64,000 nucleotides of DNA from Neocallimastix lanati (nom. inval.). Taxonomy: Eukaryota > Neocallimastigomycota > Neocallimastigomycetes > Neocallimastigales > Neocallimastigaceae. The position numbers and the translations under genes are program-made. The stretch lies in assembly GCA_016946835.1 (NCBI GenBank), contig JACVTC010000074.1:308501-372500 (forward strand), in the 5' to 3' direction. This document shows, piece by piece, positions 35,978 to 48,060 of this stretch (position 1 is the stretch's first letter; the number at the start of each line of letters is the position of its first letter). The notes beneath the pieces were generated by a model. That model was given only the letters and a program-made list of their open reading frames with translations, made no database searches and was not told the origin of the DNA.

Positions 35978-36231
35978 TGTTAAATTGCTTTGGAATAATT
36001 AAATTATATTATTTTATTATGAAAGTTATTCTCATTATTTGATTTATATCATTATATTTGAAATACATTATTAACATATAAAAATTTTCGTTGTATTTTT
36101 AATGAGCTACATTTAGTATAAATATCCATATATTTTTCAAACTGTAAATCAATAGTTAACTCATATAAATAATTATTCATATTAATTATTAAATAGACTT
36201 TAATTTATAATAAAATATTCTATAAAACTAT
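35978..36231 (+). repeat. Putative 5' LTR of the nested plus-strand Copia element
   Basis: It starts TGTTAAATTGC, similar to the TGTTAGAATT start of the other Copia LTR, is about 254 bp long, and ends right before a primer-binding site of the same type. A purine run (AAAAAAGGGTGAA) precedes it, as if it once also served as the 3' LTR of a lost upstream element. No matching 3' LTR was found beyond 48060, so the edges rest on context. Confidence 0.55.
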
Positions 36232-36232
36232 T

Positions 36233-36247
36233 AGATTAAGAGTCTCA
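36233..36247 (+). promoter_or_regulatory. Primer-binding site, same tRNA-Lys(CUU)-like type
   Basis: AGATTAAGAGTCTCA is shared with the site after the 24803 LTR. The reverse complement again spells the CTCTTAA anticodon loop and flanking stem bases of tRNA-Lys(CUU). Confidence 0.6.
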
Positions 36248-37199
36248 ATCTCTTGTACTACCAGTGACATGTTTAAAGAAACCAAATTAAGAACTGAAGA
36301 TATTCTCAATAAGGATAATTTTGAAACTGAGAATTCCTCATCAATAACATTCTCAAATATTTAAAAATCCTGAAATACGTAACTGAGAATGTAATCGGTA
36401 ATCTAAAGGATTAGATTAAGGTGGAAAAAGAAAAACCTGTAAAGAGACTTAGTCTGATTGGGATACGTATACAAGGTTACACAGACTTAAGATTAGAATA
36501 ACTAGGTTAGAAAAATTTTTGCTGTGTATTTTATTTGTTATTTGGTTAGGGTTCTTTTATTATTAAAACAAAATAATTATTTCATGAATCAATAAATTAT
36601 TTAATTAGAATACAGTCCGAATAAATAATTCACATAAATTTTATTTGGTAACACGTAATTAATGTAAAATAAAGAAACTTTGTTTTTTTTTAAAATTAAA
36701 ATAATTTCATTTATTATTTATTGATGTAAAAGTTTAATAATAAAAAGTTCAATACAATTTTTATAAAATAGAAAGTCTTAAATATATTTTCTATAATAAA
36801 ATTTTCAATTAAAGAATTTTAGAGATAAATTGTCAGAGATAATTTGTCAATAATCTTTTTCAAAAATTAATTTAAAATAAAAACTAAACTATTTATATTT
36901 TTCCTAAACTATGTTTACATGGTTTATAATTTTTTACATTTTATTTCTATTATTAATTCCTAATCTAAATAAATTTTTATTTTAATTATTTAATAATAAA
37001 TTGGATCCCTTGTTTATTTTGTTTTAAGTTTTCTTTAATATTATCTAGATAATTATAAAAAATATAATATTAGTTATTTTGTAATTAATTTCCTAATCTA
37101 ATAAGAGTATTTTTTATATTTGATATATGTTATTTATATTTTTAATAATTAAATTGTGAAGTTACTAATTCCAATAAAAGTAATTTCAAATTTTATTTT

Positions 37200-38058
37200 A
37201 ATTTCATTTTTCTTATTTTTACAAAACCTCAAACCAACGAAACCATCAAAGCTATCAATGACTTGGAAAAAGATATTAAAGAAGTTGAAGCCAAAGATGC
37301 TTTAGCTAGTACTATTATTAGTAAAAATGTAAGTCAAGAAGTCTTGAATTATATAAGATATCTCACTACCTCTTATGATATTATGGAAATATTAAAAACT
37401 TTGTATGGAAAGAAGAAAACTGCAGACCTCAACTACTGGTTAAAGAAGTTGTACCCTTCAAAAACCAAAAATCTTTCGGACTGTAAGGATATTATCAATC
37501 ATATCAAAGAAATCTTCGAAGTCATTGAGAAAAACAATATTAAGTTCAGAACTTGAGAAAAGATCAGAGTCTATATTTGTCCTATCTAAAAATTCTCGGG
37601 GATTTAATTCATCCAAGTGGAACAAAAACGGTTGATAGTTTCCTTGAAGAATCCATTCACAAGATCAACTTCCATATCTTTCTACAGGGAGTAATCAATT
37701 TTGATAGAAGCACCAAAGACAAAGGTGACTTCATGGATATTGATAACATTGAATCATACGGTTATAAAAATAATAAAACCAAACTACTGTTACCTGTACA
37801 AAACTTTTGGACATATTATCGATGAATGCAAAACTAATCTTATTAACAAAATCAGGAACAAAACAACTCAAAATAGCAAGAAACAGTAAAGCAAAAAGAA
37901 ATCTAAAAATAATAAAAGAAAAGGTAAAAATAGCCAAACAAAATCTATTACAAACATCGAGTTCAAAGAAGACGTTTCTGATGAAGAACTTTCTTTAGAA
38001 GAATTTTAAATAGTTTTGAACCATTAGAAAAAAAAGAGAAAATTATGAAAATAAATAC
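37200..38058 (+). other. Gag region of the nested Copia element
   Basis: The open segment at 37263-37556 reads TLYGKKKTADLNYWLKKLY and NLSDCKDIINHIKEIFEVI, the conserved Copia Gag (UBN2-like) arrangement. It continues in pieces with FLEESIHKINFHIFLQG and a zinc-knuckle-like segment ending HIIDEC near 37800-37830. Broken. Confidence 0.75.
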
Positions 38059-38063
38059 ACTTT

Positions 38064-38515
38064 TGTGAAATGTTCTTATGGATCAGGCTACAATTACACG
38101 AAAACACTATTAATAACAATACAAAATTAAATTTGTTTTCTTAAAAAACTACTTTTTTATTAATATTACTTTATTAAAAAATTATTTTATTAGTTATTAA
38201 CTGTAAAATAGTTAATAACAACTACAATTCTTAAATAAATAAAATAATTTTACATGTATTTATATTTTTTCTTAACTATATTTTAATATATTATTTCTAT
38301 TTATTTATATATATATTCAATTTAAAATAAACATAAACTAATCCAAAATTAAATAAAGTTATAACTAAAACAAATTCAATAAACTTTTTACTCAATTTGT
38401 TTCGACTCAAATTGAATAAGTTCTTGTTTATTATTTATTTATTATTCTTTTATTATTAATACTATTAATTATATATTTACTATTTAATTTTATGATTATT
38501 AAATTAACTAAAATT
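38064..38515 (+). repeat. LTR copy 1, left part (interrupted)
   Basis: Starts TGTGAAATGTTCTTATGG and is similar, in opposite orientation, to the high-coordinate part of 39212-39953. The matching remainder is at 44386-44674, so the copy is split by the Gypsy-like fragment. The word TAACTAAAATT is found at both break points, but it also belongs to a local tandem repeat, so it is only a possible target duplication. Confidence 0.7.
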
Positions 38516-39211
38516 TAGATCCTTTTTAGTAATATTGATTTTAAAGTCGCATTTACCGCGAGATGGAGGTAATTCTCTAGGTACCTGAAATACATCTTTA
38601 TACATATAAAGTTCTTTTGGAAGTGACTTATTAATTAATGACTCATTATATAGAATGGTTTTTTCATTAGTTAATGTTACTTCATTTCTATGTAGGTCTC
38701 TATGAAGGTTGAGAAGTTCCGATTCACTTTCCTCAGCTATTTGATTAATTACGTAAGGAAACTTCATAGAATTTACTAGTATTTATTATTTCGTTATTTA
38801 ATGAGTTCATTCTTCTCCTGAAGTTTTCTTGTGCTTGTCTGGCTGATAAATGTATTCTGACTTCGTTCCATGTGGTAGGAGAATTATTACCTTTCATTCT
38901 TCTTGGATGAGAGGTCTGTAAATTATTTTCAAGAACTTCACCTAATTCTTCTAAAGAAACTCTTGCTCTTGTAATATCTTGTTTATCTTTTTCTTCAGCT
39001 AATAGTTGAGATTACATAGCTTCTTCAATAGTGTCATTGATGACTGTATTGTTACCAGGTTCATCTTCTGTTAATCTATAGTCAGTGGAGAAGAATTCTT
39101 CGATACAGTCTATTGGAATATTATATTTTCTTTGGGCCATTTTTCCAATGCTGAACATATAATCCGGTGAATCAATAACTACGAATGGCAGATTTTTAAC
39201 AACTAAGAAAT

Positions 39212-39953
39212 TGTAAAGATATGATCAATATCTTTAGTACATTAATTAATTTATTTTGTACATTAAATTATTTAATGTAATTCACGTTTACAAAATAATG
39301 CTAATGCATTAAATTATGTAAAATATATTAATTTATGAAATTAATTGATTTATGAAAATTAATAATAAATTTATATTTTTTATAATATGTAAATTTAAAA
39401 ATTAATTTTTAAATAACCTAAAATTTAGTAATAAAATATTTTAATAATTTTAGTTTAGTTTAATTTTAGTTTAGTTTAATTTTAGTTTAGTTTAATAATC
39501 ATAAAAATTAAATAGTAATATATAATTAATAGTATTAATAGTAAAAGAATAATAAATAAATAATAAATAAGAACTACTTCAATTTGAGTCAAAACAAATT
39601 GAATAAAAAGCTTATTGAATTAATTTTAGTTTTTTATAACTTATTTTAATTTTAGATTAGTTTTTGTTTATTTTATATTGAATACATGTTTAAATAAATA
39701 GAAATAGTATATTATAATATAATTAAGAAAAAATATAAATACATGTAAAATTATTCTATTAAAGAAATATAGTTGTTATTAACTATTTTGCAGTTAATAA
39801 CTAACAAAAAGAATTTTTAATAAAGAGATTAATAAAAGAATTTTTTTTTAATAAAATAAATTTCATTTGTGTATTATTATTGATAGTGTTTTTTGTTTTT
39901 TTAGTTTTTTGTTTTATTTGTAATTGTAATCTGCTCCATAGGAACACTTTACA
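39212..39953 (-). repeat. Solo-LTR-like insertion (copy 2) with 5-bp target duplication
   Basis: A 742-bp AT-rich unit with TGTAAAG at one end and CTTTACA at the other (TG...CA, perfect 7-bp inverted ends), flanked on both sides by GAAAT (39207-39211 and 39954-39958). It lies within the protease region of the Gypsy-like fragment. Copy 1 of the same unit is split between 38064-38515 and 44386-44674, in opposite orientation. No internal coding region is present, as expected for a solo LTR. Confidence 0.8.
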
Positions 39954-41711
39954 GAAATGTGAATAATTAGGTACTACATTTATGAATTTTTCAGAATTAC
40001 TTTGGTAAGTTCTGTCACGTAGTTTACAACAGAAAGATATTATTGTGTTCTTAGTGGCTTTAGCTTTTCCGGCAATGGTGGAAAATTCTTGATACGCGGC
40101 TTACGTATCAACTAATTTTTAATTAATTTAATAAGTAATTGAGCGATCTGCCTGAATCGATTAACATAAGGATTCGAATCATTGGTTGCTTACCATTATT
40201 ACTTGCTATTACTGGGTTAACTTATGCCTAAGCGTACTTAGTTATTTTCCATGGGGCAGTAACTTGAATTCTATCAATTATCTTTTGTATTTCAAGGCTG
40301 TCCTTAAAATATTTTGGATCGGGCGTGAACATTTCATCAATGAATTGATGGGAAGCTTCATTGGTACACTCAATTTCCTGGATAGAGAATTCTTCGTTTT
40401 TACAATTCATAATATCGTCAAGTTGCTGTTTGATAACATCATTAATGTTGGAGATTTGTGATTCTGTTTCTTCAGAATCTGTTGCATCATTTTCATTGGT
40501 AATATTGAAATAGGATGCTTGCCTGTTCTTTTTGTATTTGTTTTTTTCTTTTATAGGCTTTATAACAGGGTTTATTGTTTTTATTAGGACTCGAATTCTT
40601 GTTATTAGTATTATTGGTAGATTTTGCTCCTTTGTTTCTAGTACTATCCTTTCTAGAAGCTTTAGAGAAATTTCTTTTTGGAAATTGTGTTTTACTTTTT
40701 ATACCACAGAGCTGTAAGTATTCCTCATGCTGGTCTTTTAAAACTCTTTCTTCGAGAGCCATCTAATTAACAAATCTCATTATTGATTCGAAGTTGTCGT
40801 CTGAAAAAGTAGTAAAGCTAATATTCTTTTTGATAGCTTCTTCTTGCCATCTTGAAGGCATTATCTCGAAAACTTTAAGACCTTTTACATAGTCCGATTT
40901 TTTTAGTATTTTTGCTATTTTATTTATTTTTGTCTCGAACACATCTAGATGTTCCTTTTCTAGTTTTAAATTATTCCATAATTTCTAAGCTTCTTCTATT
41001 GTATAGGTTGCAAATTTCTTTTGGAATTGTGCTATAACTTCTTTAAAGGGAATTGTGATTCTGTCGGAACCTAACCCCCTCGCAGGAAGGAACTGTTTAG
41101 TAAAGTAGTTCCGTTGATCCAGAGGAAGACAAGAGATGAAGGCAGTAGCAAGATATTCTTCGTTAGGAGGATGGGCAAAATGATGGAGGTAATCGTAGAA
41201 GTGATACACAAAATCATCAGCATCCTCAACATTTCCAGAGAAGGTAGGCATCTTAATATTAAAAATTCTTTGGAAGGTAGCAGGATCGTCAGCCTTATCG
41301 GAAATGGAGTCAGAAAACGTGAGTTCACTCGGCACTTGAAAAGATATTCTTTGTTTATTTGCAGAGAGTTTAACAGCTGGAGTTTTGGCCCAGTTTTCAA
41401 CGTTAGAATCTAAAACCTTATATTCTCTATAAGGAGTTCTATTAGGGAAACGTTTTGCTGATTCAGCCTCATTAAGGGTGATATTATGTTTAGTAACAAG
41501 GTCTACACTCTCACTGGAAGAGATACTAGAAGGAGCAATGTCTTTAGGACTAGAGGTTGAAGCCACAGGGATGTCAGGTTTAGTAGGAAGAACTATGATA
41601 GTTTCTGGTTCTTTTCCCTTGTTCCTCTTTGGTTCTAGAAAATTCCTATATGGAAGATTAAGTACATCAGCTGTTTTCATACTAATAATAGAAGAGATGT
41701 CATCTGAAGAA

Positions 41712-41795
41712 GTGTATTTATTTGAAGATTACCCAAAAAATTTATTTAATTATATCTTCAATAAATACACACATATTTTTTGGGTAATCTTCAAA
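41712..41795. repeat. 21-bp perfect inverted repeat overlapping a second 9-bp pair
   Basis: TTTGAAGATTACCCAAAAAAT (41721-41741) is exactly complementary to 41775-41795. A second pair, GTGTATTTA (41712-41720) and TAAATACAC (41762-41770), interlocks with it in an a-b-a'-b' order, so an RNA could fold as a hairpin or a pseudoknot. It lies near the Gag start of the Gypsy-like fragment. Its role is unknown. Confidence 0.7.
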
Positions 41796-44385
41796 CTTCT
41801 TTTTAATTTTTATATCGTTAATGAAACCGTTGTTATCCAAATTGAAATCAAATAGAATTGCAGTTTTTGGGTAACGGACAATAGTATCAAGATAAATAGC
41901 ATATTAGAGTGAATCTTTATTATTCTTATTAGAAGGAACAACAGTAGTAGCAGTAGTAGGTATTATATTTTCAATACGTTAGAATATATTATCAATAGCA
42001 TTCGAGATAGAATTTTTCTGTCCTTTGACGCATGAAAAGTTACATTGGATGCAGTAAAGTTCTTATAATATGAAATCATATCATTACAGGTAGATATGAC
42101 TTTGAGGATCTCACTATTGGATGCAGAAGTATTATTCTTCTGGATTTCTAGTTGAGTTTGTAGTGTTTGTAACGTTGTTATAAATTGTGATGATAGTTAA
42201 GTGATCACTGAAACCACGTTTTTGACTGCTGCTGAAGATTCAGGACTCATGTTAGTAGTTATTGTTAACTTTTCTGGGAGCTTGGAGTCTGCGATTGCAT
42301 TAAGAGCTATTTCTTTGACTGCTTCCAGGTTTTGTTTATGATCTTTATGGTAAGTCTGTAAGAACTTAGTAAATTTATCTTGATGGTCTTTCATACTTTT
42401 ATCCAGTTTATTGCACAAAGTTTGGAGAGCAGTTTCTTAATCATAATTATTATTTTTGGTTAACTAATGATGGTATTTCTTGTAGTTTCCAATTTATCAT
42501 AATATTCGACTAACTTATTATTAATTGCATTGATGGTTGATAGAGAAGCTAACCCCTTGATGTCGTTAGATGTAATTGCTGTTCCAGCTACTGATTGAAT
42601 CATATCAAAGAGATGTTTATGGTTTTCTTTGAGTGAACTAACTTCTTGTTGAAAGTTAGAATTCTTATTATCAAAATCAGCGAGAAAGGTCAATAATTTA
42701 TCTTCATTCTTCTGTATGGTAGCAGTAATTTCTCTTTTAGTATTATCATTATTTTCTAAGGCTTTAACAGCAGTATTTCCGGCTTTTGCAATATTGTTAT
42801 TAAACTTTTACTTTAGTTCATTAATAGCCTGTTGATTCATGTTTACTAAATCATTTATTTTATTGTCAGCAGCCTCACTTGCCTGTTGGCTCATAATCAC
42901 AAGTTCAGCTATTTTTTTATCTGTTGCTTCACTTAGTTTGACTAGATCTAATTTAGTCATTTCCTTGAGTTGTTCTCTAAAGAATTGTTGTTCAGACGCT
43001 AAACATTCTTTTTTTGCTTTTTCTTACCATAGATTTTTTAACTCTTGGGTCCTCATCATCATACAGTTCCTGTATGTATTCATAAGCATACTGTTTACCT
43101 TTTCACTGGCCTAATGATTCTACAAGTCTTCGATTTACTTGGCCAAAATCTTCAATGAGTAACCAGTCCGTATTATCAGTTGTCTTCACCTCATGTTGGC
43201 TACCATCTGTTATATCCAGAAAAGAGCAAGTGGTTGATCCTTGTTTATTGTCCATGATGAAAACGTTCCTTCTTTCATATTCCAAATTTGTATTTTGTAG
43301 TACTGCAATTGAGAAATTCTCAATTGCACGATTAACTTTGTCTGTTCAGTCATGTTTGTACTTTTCTTGCTTAAAGTTAGGAGGCTATCGTCCGTAGATA
43401 TTAGTACAAGATTCTAATAGTTTATTAATATATTTTATTGTCTGTTTCGAGTGTGTTCATATAAAAGTCAAATGAACTTAAAAGAGTTTACCAATCAGCT
43501 AAATCGGCACCAGTAGTAATTAATTTATATGGTTTATTATTGAGTTTTTGTTTTCTAAAATATTTATAAATGTTGGCGAGTCCCAGACACGCTTGCCGGA
43601 ATATATTATATTCTTCTGGTATTTCCCAAATACCTAAAGATTGTTCTTTATATACGAATTCAAAGTAACCAACGAATTCCTCTATGATGAGTTCGTTGTA
43701 TTTGTTGACGATTACGTGTGCTTGACCTGTTTGATATAGGTGTATATCACTACAATCTTGGAATGGTGTGATATCTATAAAGTAGTTTTCGTAATCAGTA
43801 ATCTCGATGTCCCAAATATCACCTTTAAAGGTGATATCGTATACGGTCATATAATGCATTATCCTTCGAGATAATGCTTCAATCCAAGGTTATTTTATTG
43901 AAAAAGAAAATAATATTTACTAAGTTTTTCTTTTTAAAATTGTATTTAAAAAAAATAAAAATAAAAATATAATTAATTATAATGAATTAATAAAATAATA
44001 AAACATTATTAATAAAAGACAACCTAACTTTACTTATTTGTGTACTATTTCTGGCGTGAAACGGAAATAGAATTAATTAAGTGTTTATAATATTCCGTGC
44101 AAAGGGTTATCATAAATAGATAACATAATATAACATTACCTCCCTCCGGATACTCAGGCTAAAATTCATCATTTGTTTGAGTAAATAATCGGCAGAAGTG
44201 TGAATCAATAAGTGAAAAAACCCCTCTGATTGTCAGAAAAGCCTACGAACTAATCCAAAGGCTCATTACCTAAAACAAAAAGTAGTAGAATTCGGTTTCG
44301 CCTGGGTTTCGCCGCAACACAGACATCCTTCCATCAGTAAGTTTCAAACTTTCAAAAAGGTTTTAAGAAATTTTTCTTTTTACTA

Positions 44386-44674
44386 ACTAAAATTAAACTA
44401 AACTAAAATTAAACTTGGACTAAAATTATTAAAATATTTTATTACTAAATTTTAAGTTATTTTAGAAATTAATCTTAATATTTCAAAATTTATAGATTTT
44501 AAAAAAATATAAATTTATTATTAATTTACATAAAATAAATTCATTACATAAATAAGTATTATATTTTCCATAATTTAATATATTTACATTACTTTATAAA
44601 TGTGAATTACATTATTAATTTAATGTACCAAATAAATTAATTTATGTATTCGAGATATTGATCATATCTTTACA
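44386..44674 (+). repeat. LTR copy 1, right part
   Basis: Continues the unit at 38064-38515 and ends ATATCTTTACA. It matches the low-coordinate part of 39212-39953 in inverted orientation. The Copia protease region of the host element resumes directly after it. Confidence 0.7.
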
Positions 44675-44689
44675 ATTTCTCTCTAATAT

Positions 44690-47600
44690 TCAACTCTTCA
44701 GATGGTACCACTGTTTGGACCTATGATACTAGTGTTTCAGAACGCATCACCAATAACAAAGAAATTTTTTCCAACTTCAGAGAAGAAAAAATTTCGATAC
44801 AATGTGCAAATAATACAATTTGCAGGTTTGAACGGAGTTTGGCACCTATGAAGGCAACATTAATGGTTACAATATTAAATTTGAAAATGTTCTATACTTA
44901 AAAACGAGTTAATAAAAATCTTTTAAGGAGTATTAAACTTGCGAAGAATGGTTTAAAATGTAATATAAAAAAAACTGGGAAAGACAAAGTATTTCTCACC
45001 TTAAAGAAAAAGCTTGAAAACAAAAGAGCAATTAATATAGGTAAATTCAAAGCTAACAAAAATAGTGCAATTTGTATTTATACAAAACAGAAGCCGAATT
45101 CAAAAGAATTGTATTTACATCGTTGCACCAGAAGCAATAAAAGAAATTAATGATTGATTTAAAATGTTATGGCACAGAAGACTCGGTCATTTTTACAACA
45201 AAAAATTTAACGAAATATATAGGGCTTCACCACATTAAAGTTAATGAATGTCTAGATTGCAAAAATTGCCAAGTTTAATAGAAAGCCTCATAACGGAAAC
45301 ACACCAAAGGCAAAGCATCTGTTAGATGTAATCCATTCTGATGTTATTGGTCCTCTCTCTCAAAATCATACACAGAGAAAAAAATATATTCTTACTTTTA
45401 TCGACGAATTTACCAGGAAAATTTGGATCTTTCTTTTGAAAAACAAATCAAAAGTACCAAGAACAATAATAAATTTCTTTACTTATTTAAATAATCAATT
45501 TTATTATATAATCAAAACCTTCCATTCTGATTAAGGTACAGAATATAACAACAAAAAGGTATTGAATTATTGCAAAGAACATAGTATAATCAAATCTTTC
45601 TCACCACCATACCATCCTCAAAACAATGGGATTGCTGAACGTTTTAACAACACCATTGTAAGCTATGTGAAAAACTTTAATTCAATGGAGTAAAAATATA
45701 GCGAACTCTGGGATTATGCAATGAAGTATGCAAATCTACTTTATAGTATAGCCTCCCCCTAAAGGAATTGAAAACAAAATTCTAATATGAAATCTATTAT
45801 AATTAAAAAGGTAAATCTTAAATATATTAAAGTCTTTGGTTGTGATGCATATTATAAGGACCTTTTTCAAAAAAAAAATGAAATTCGATAGCAACTGTAA
45901 AAAAAAAGTGTATTCTTAGGAATAAACATGGAATCTAATTGCCATATCTTTATGTATTCAATTTTTTGATGAAGAAACTCCATCAAAATTAACTACTAGA
46001 AATGCACAACAATAAATTACCAACTTACATCTTTAATAACGATAATTATATCTTCGAATTTCCAATTATCAACAATAATGAAAATGAGAACACATTACGA
46101 TGATTCCGGAAAAATTATATACAATGAAGAATATAGTGAAGATAAATACAGAATCCGAGGAAAATAATTATTCCATTTCAGGAAGAGGTAAGGAACCTGA
46201 ATCTGAATTATCTGATTCATCTACAAGTGGTAAGAGAAGTAATGAAACTGACAATAATCAGATTAATAACAATAAAGATGTAAAAAAAAATACTTAAATA
46301 CCTATTCTACTAAAGGTAAAGAACATGAAGATAAATACTTCAATGATGAATCAGGTAAACCTCTAGATAATCTTGTTACAGATCTCCAGTCTATTAGTGT
46401 TTCAAATGATGATGAAACCAAATTCCTCTAGGATCGCTTCTTTAGAAGATGAAACAAAAATTTAATCCACCAACAAAAAGAAAATTATCTACTATTATTA
46501 ATCAGCAAGCCTAAGAAGAAGATTAATTCTAACAATAAAATAAGAAACACTGTTCCCTTTAAACATAAGCTGATTCATCCTACACTTCCAGATAGTAAGA
46601 AATAAAACCATTCATGAATGAATCGTGTAAAAGACCCGAAAATTCTTTATTTCCTGATAATAACCGAAAGTACAAGATTTCTCTTGAAAACGTTGAAGCT
46701 TCTTAAAGGCTATTTAACTGAAACACCTCTTTCTTAGAGGCAAGCCATTTCTCGACCTGGAATAAGGACCAATGGATAGACGCAATGAACGCCGAATTAC
46801 AAAATTTCTATGACAACAAAACGATGACTTTTGTTAAAAAGCATCCTAAATGGTATTAAACCCAACAACTAACCAAGTGAGTCTATACTCTCAAGAAAGG
46901 AAATGGAAATGATAATATTTTAAACACAAGGTTCGTTTCGTCGCTCTTGGTTTTTACCCAGAAAAAAAAAAAAAAGGGTATTGACTATGACTTAACGTAC
47001 TCACCTACTCTTAGTATGGTCCATACTAAGAGTTTAAAATTAATTAATTATTGCTCTGTCACCAAAATTCAAATTGGGACTTAAGGCAGCTTGACATTAA
47101 AGCCAGCTCATCTTAATGCACCATTAGCCAAAGACATATCTATGTCACCATCCCACCTGGTGATGTTAAACTTTTGGTAAAGGATATTTGGCTTCTAAGA
47201 AAAGCTTTATACGGCTTTAAAAACAATCAAGGTCGTCAATGGAACATTCCCTTTACAATCTTTCTCAAAAAATAATGATTTCATTCAACTAACTTCTGAA
47301 CCCTGTAATTTTGTTTAAAAAGGAGGGAGGAAAAAGCTGTGTGTATTATAGGTGTTTACATGGAAGGATTTATTAATAACAGGAATCAAATTATCATATA
47401 CACAAAACTATTAAAAAAAAAAAAAAAAATTTAAGAAAAAATTTTAAAGTTTACCAAATGCAGTGAAGCAGATTACATTTTAGGAATTGAAATCGAAAAG
47501 GAATGTTCAAATTATTTAATTTCTCAAACTCAACTTATAAAGGATTCACTACAAAAAAGTTTTAACGTAGACAATATAAGAAAAACGAAAAAAAACACCT

Positions 47601-48060
47601 TGTTCAATAGTAACAAAATCAATGAAAAAAATGACATTTATTTTTGATAAAACAATATTTAAAGGCGCAGTTGAATCTTTAACCTATCTCTCAAGAGGTA
47701 TACACGTCCTGATATTACTTTCTACCGTTGGAAAAGTGGCTAGAAATTCTTGAGAATCCAACGATGGCTGACTGGAAAATGGTAATTAATATATTAAAAA
47801 TAGTTATTTAAAGGATACTAAACCTTACCTTATAAAATTAAATAAAAAGAACAAGGAAATGTATTATTGCCTAACACTGATGCAGATTTTGTTGGCGATC
47901 CAAAGGATAGGAAATCTATCTCAGGCTCTCTAATATTAATGAACAATGATCCAAATATCTTGCCCATAGTTCTTGTTTCCTGGTGGAATAGCTCTATAAA
48001 AATATCTTTTTTATATCTTTTTTATATCTTTTTTATATCTTTTATCTAAATCAGAGACAA
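44690..48060 (+). other. Protease-integrase-RT-RNase H region of the nested Copia element
   Basis: The protease is near 44705-44900 (TVWTYDTSVSERITNNKEIF). Integrase lies at about 45160-45900 (MLWHRRLGHFY, HSDVIGPLSQNH, PPYHPQNNGIAERFNNTIV). A Ser/Glu/Asn-rich linker occupies about 46080-46700. RT runs from about 46740 (QWIDAMNAELQNFYDNKTM) through 47330, with later RT/RNase H blocks to about 48050 (DADFVGDPKDRKSISGSLI). The linker here is Ser/Asn mixed and not almost pure Asn. Many breaks. Confidence 0.75.

Larger units (their letters stand above)
38516..44385 (-). mobile_element. Gypsy-type element fragment (leader, Gag, protease, start of RT)
   Basis: Read on the minus strand: a base-balanced leader (about 43870-44385), a long N-terminal ORF zone (43859 down to about 41700) with an acidic aromatic-rich start and then coiled-coil-like heptads, a Ty3/Gypsy-style Gag core at 40985-41680 (MPTFSGNVEDADDFVYHFYD), a basic Asn/Lys-rich nucleocapsid-like part at 40493-40762, a protease start near 40165-40200 (IRILMLIDSG), and, beyond an inserted LTR, the protease end and the approach to RT at 38504-38767 (LPKELYMYKDVFQ, VPRELPPSRG). 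RT proper, RNase H, integrase and its own LTRs are missing. It is broken with many breaks. Confidence 0.75.
35978..48060 (+). mobile_element. Plus-strand Copia element, interrupted by other LTR sequences
   Basis: Parts in order are LTR and primer-binding site (to 36247), leader, Gag (about 37200-38058), protease start at about 44690, integrase, RT and RNase H to about 48060. The 6.6 kb between Gag and protease is foreign: an LTR copy that itself contains a Gypsy-like fragment. Removing the insert as a block restores the normal Copia order, which is the evidence for nesting. The element is badly broken and much older than the one at 24.8 kb. A 3' LTR was not recognised. Confidence 0.75.
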
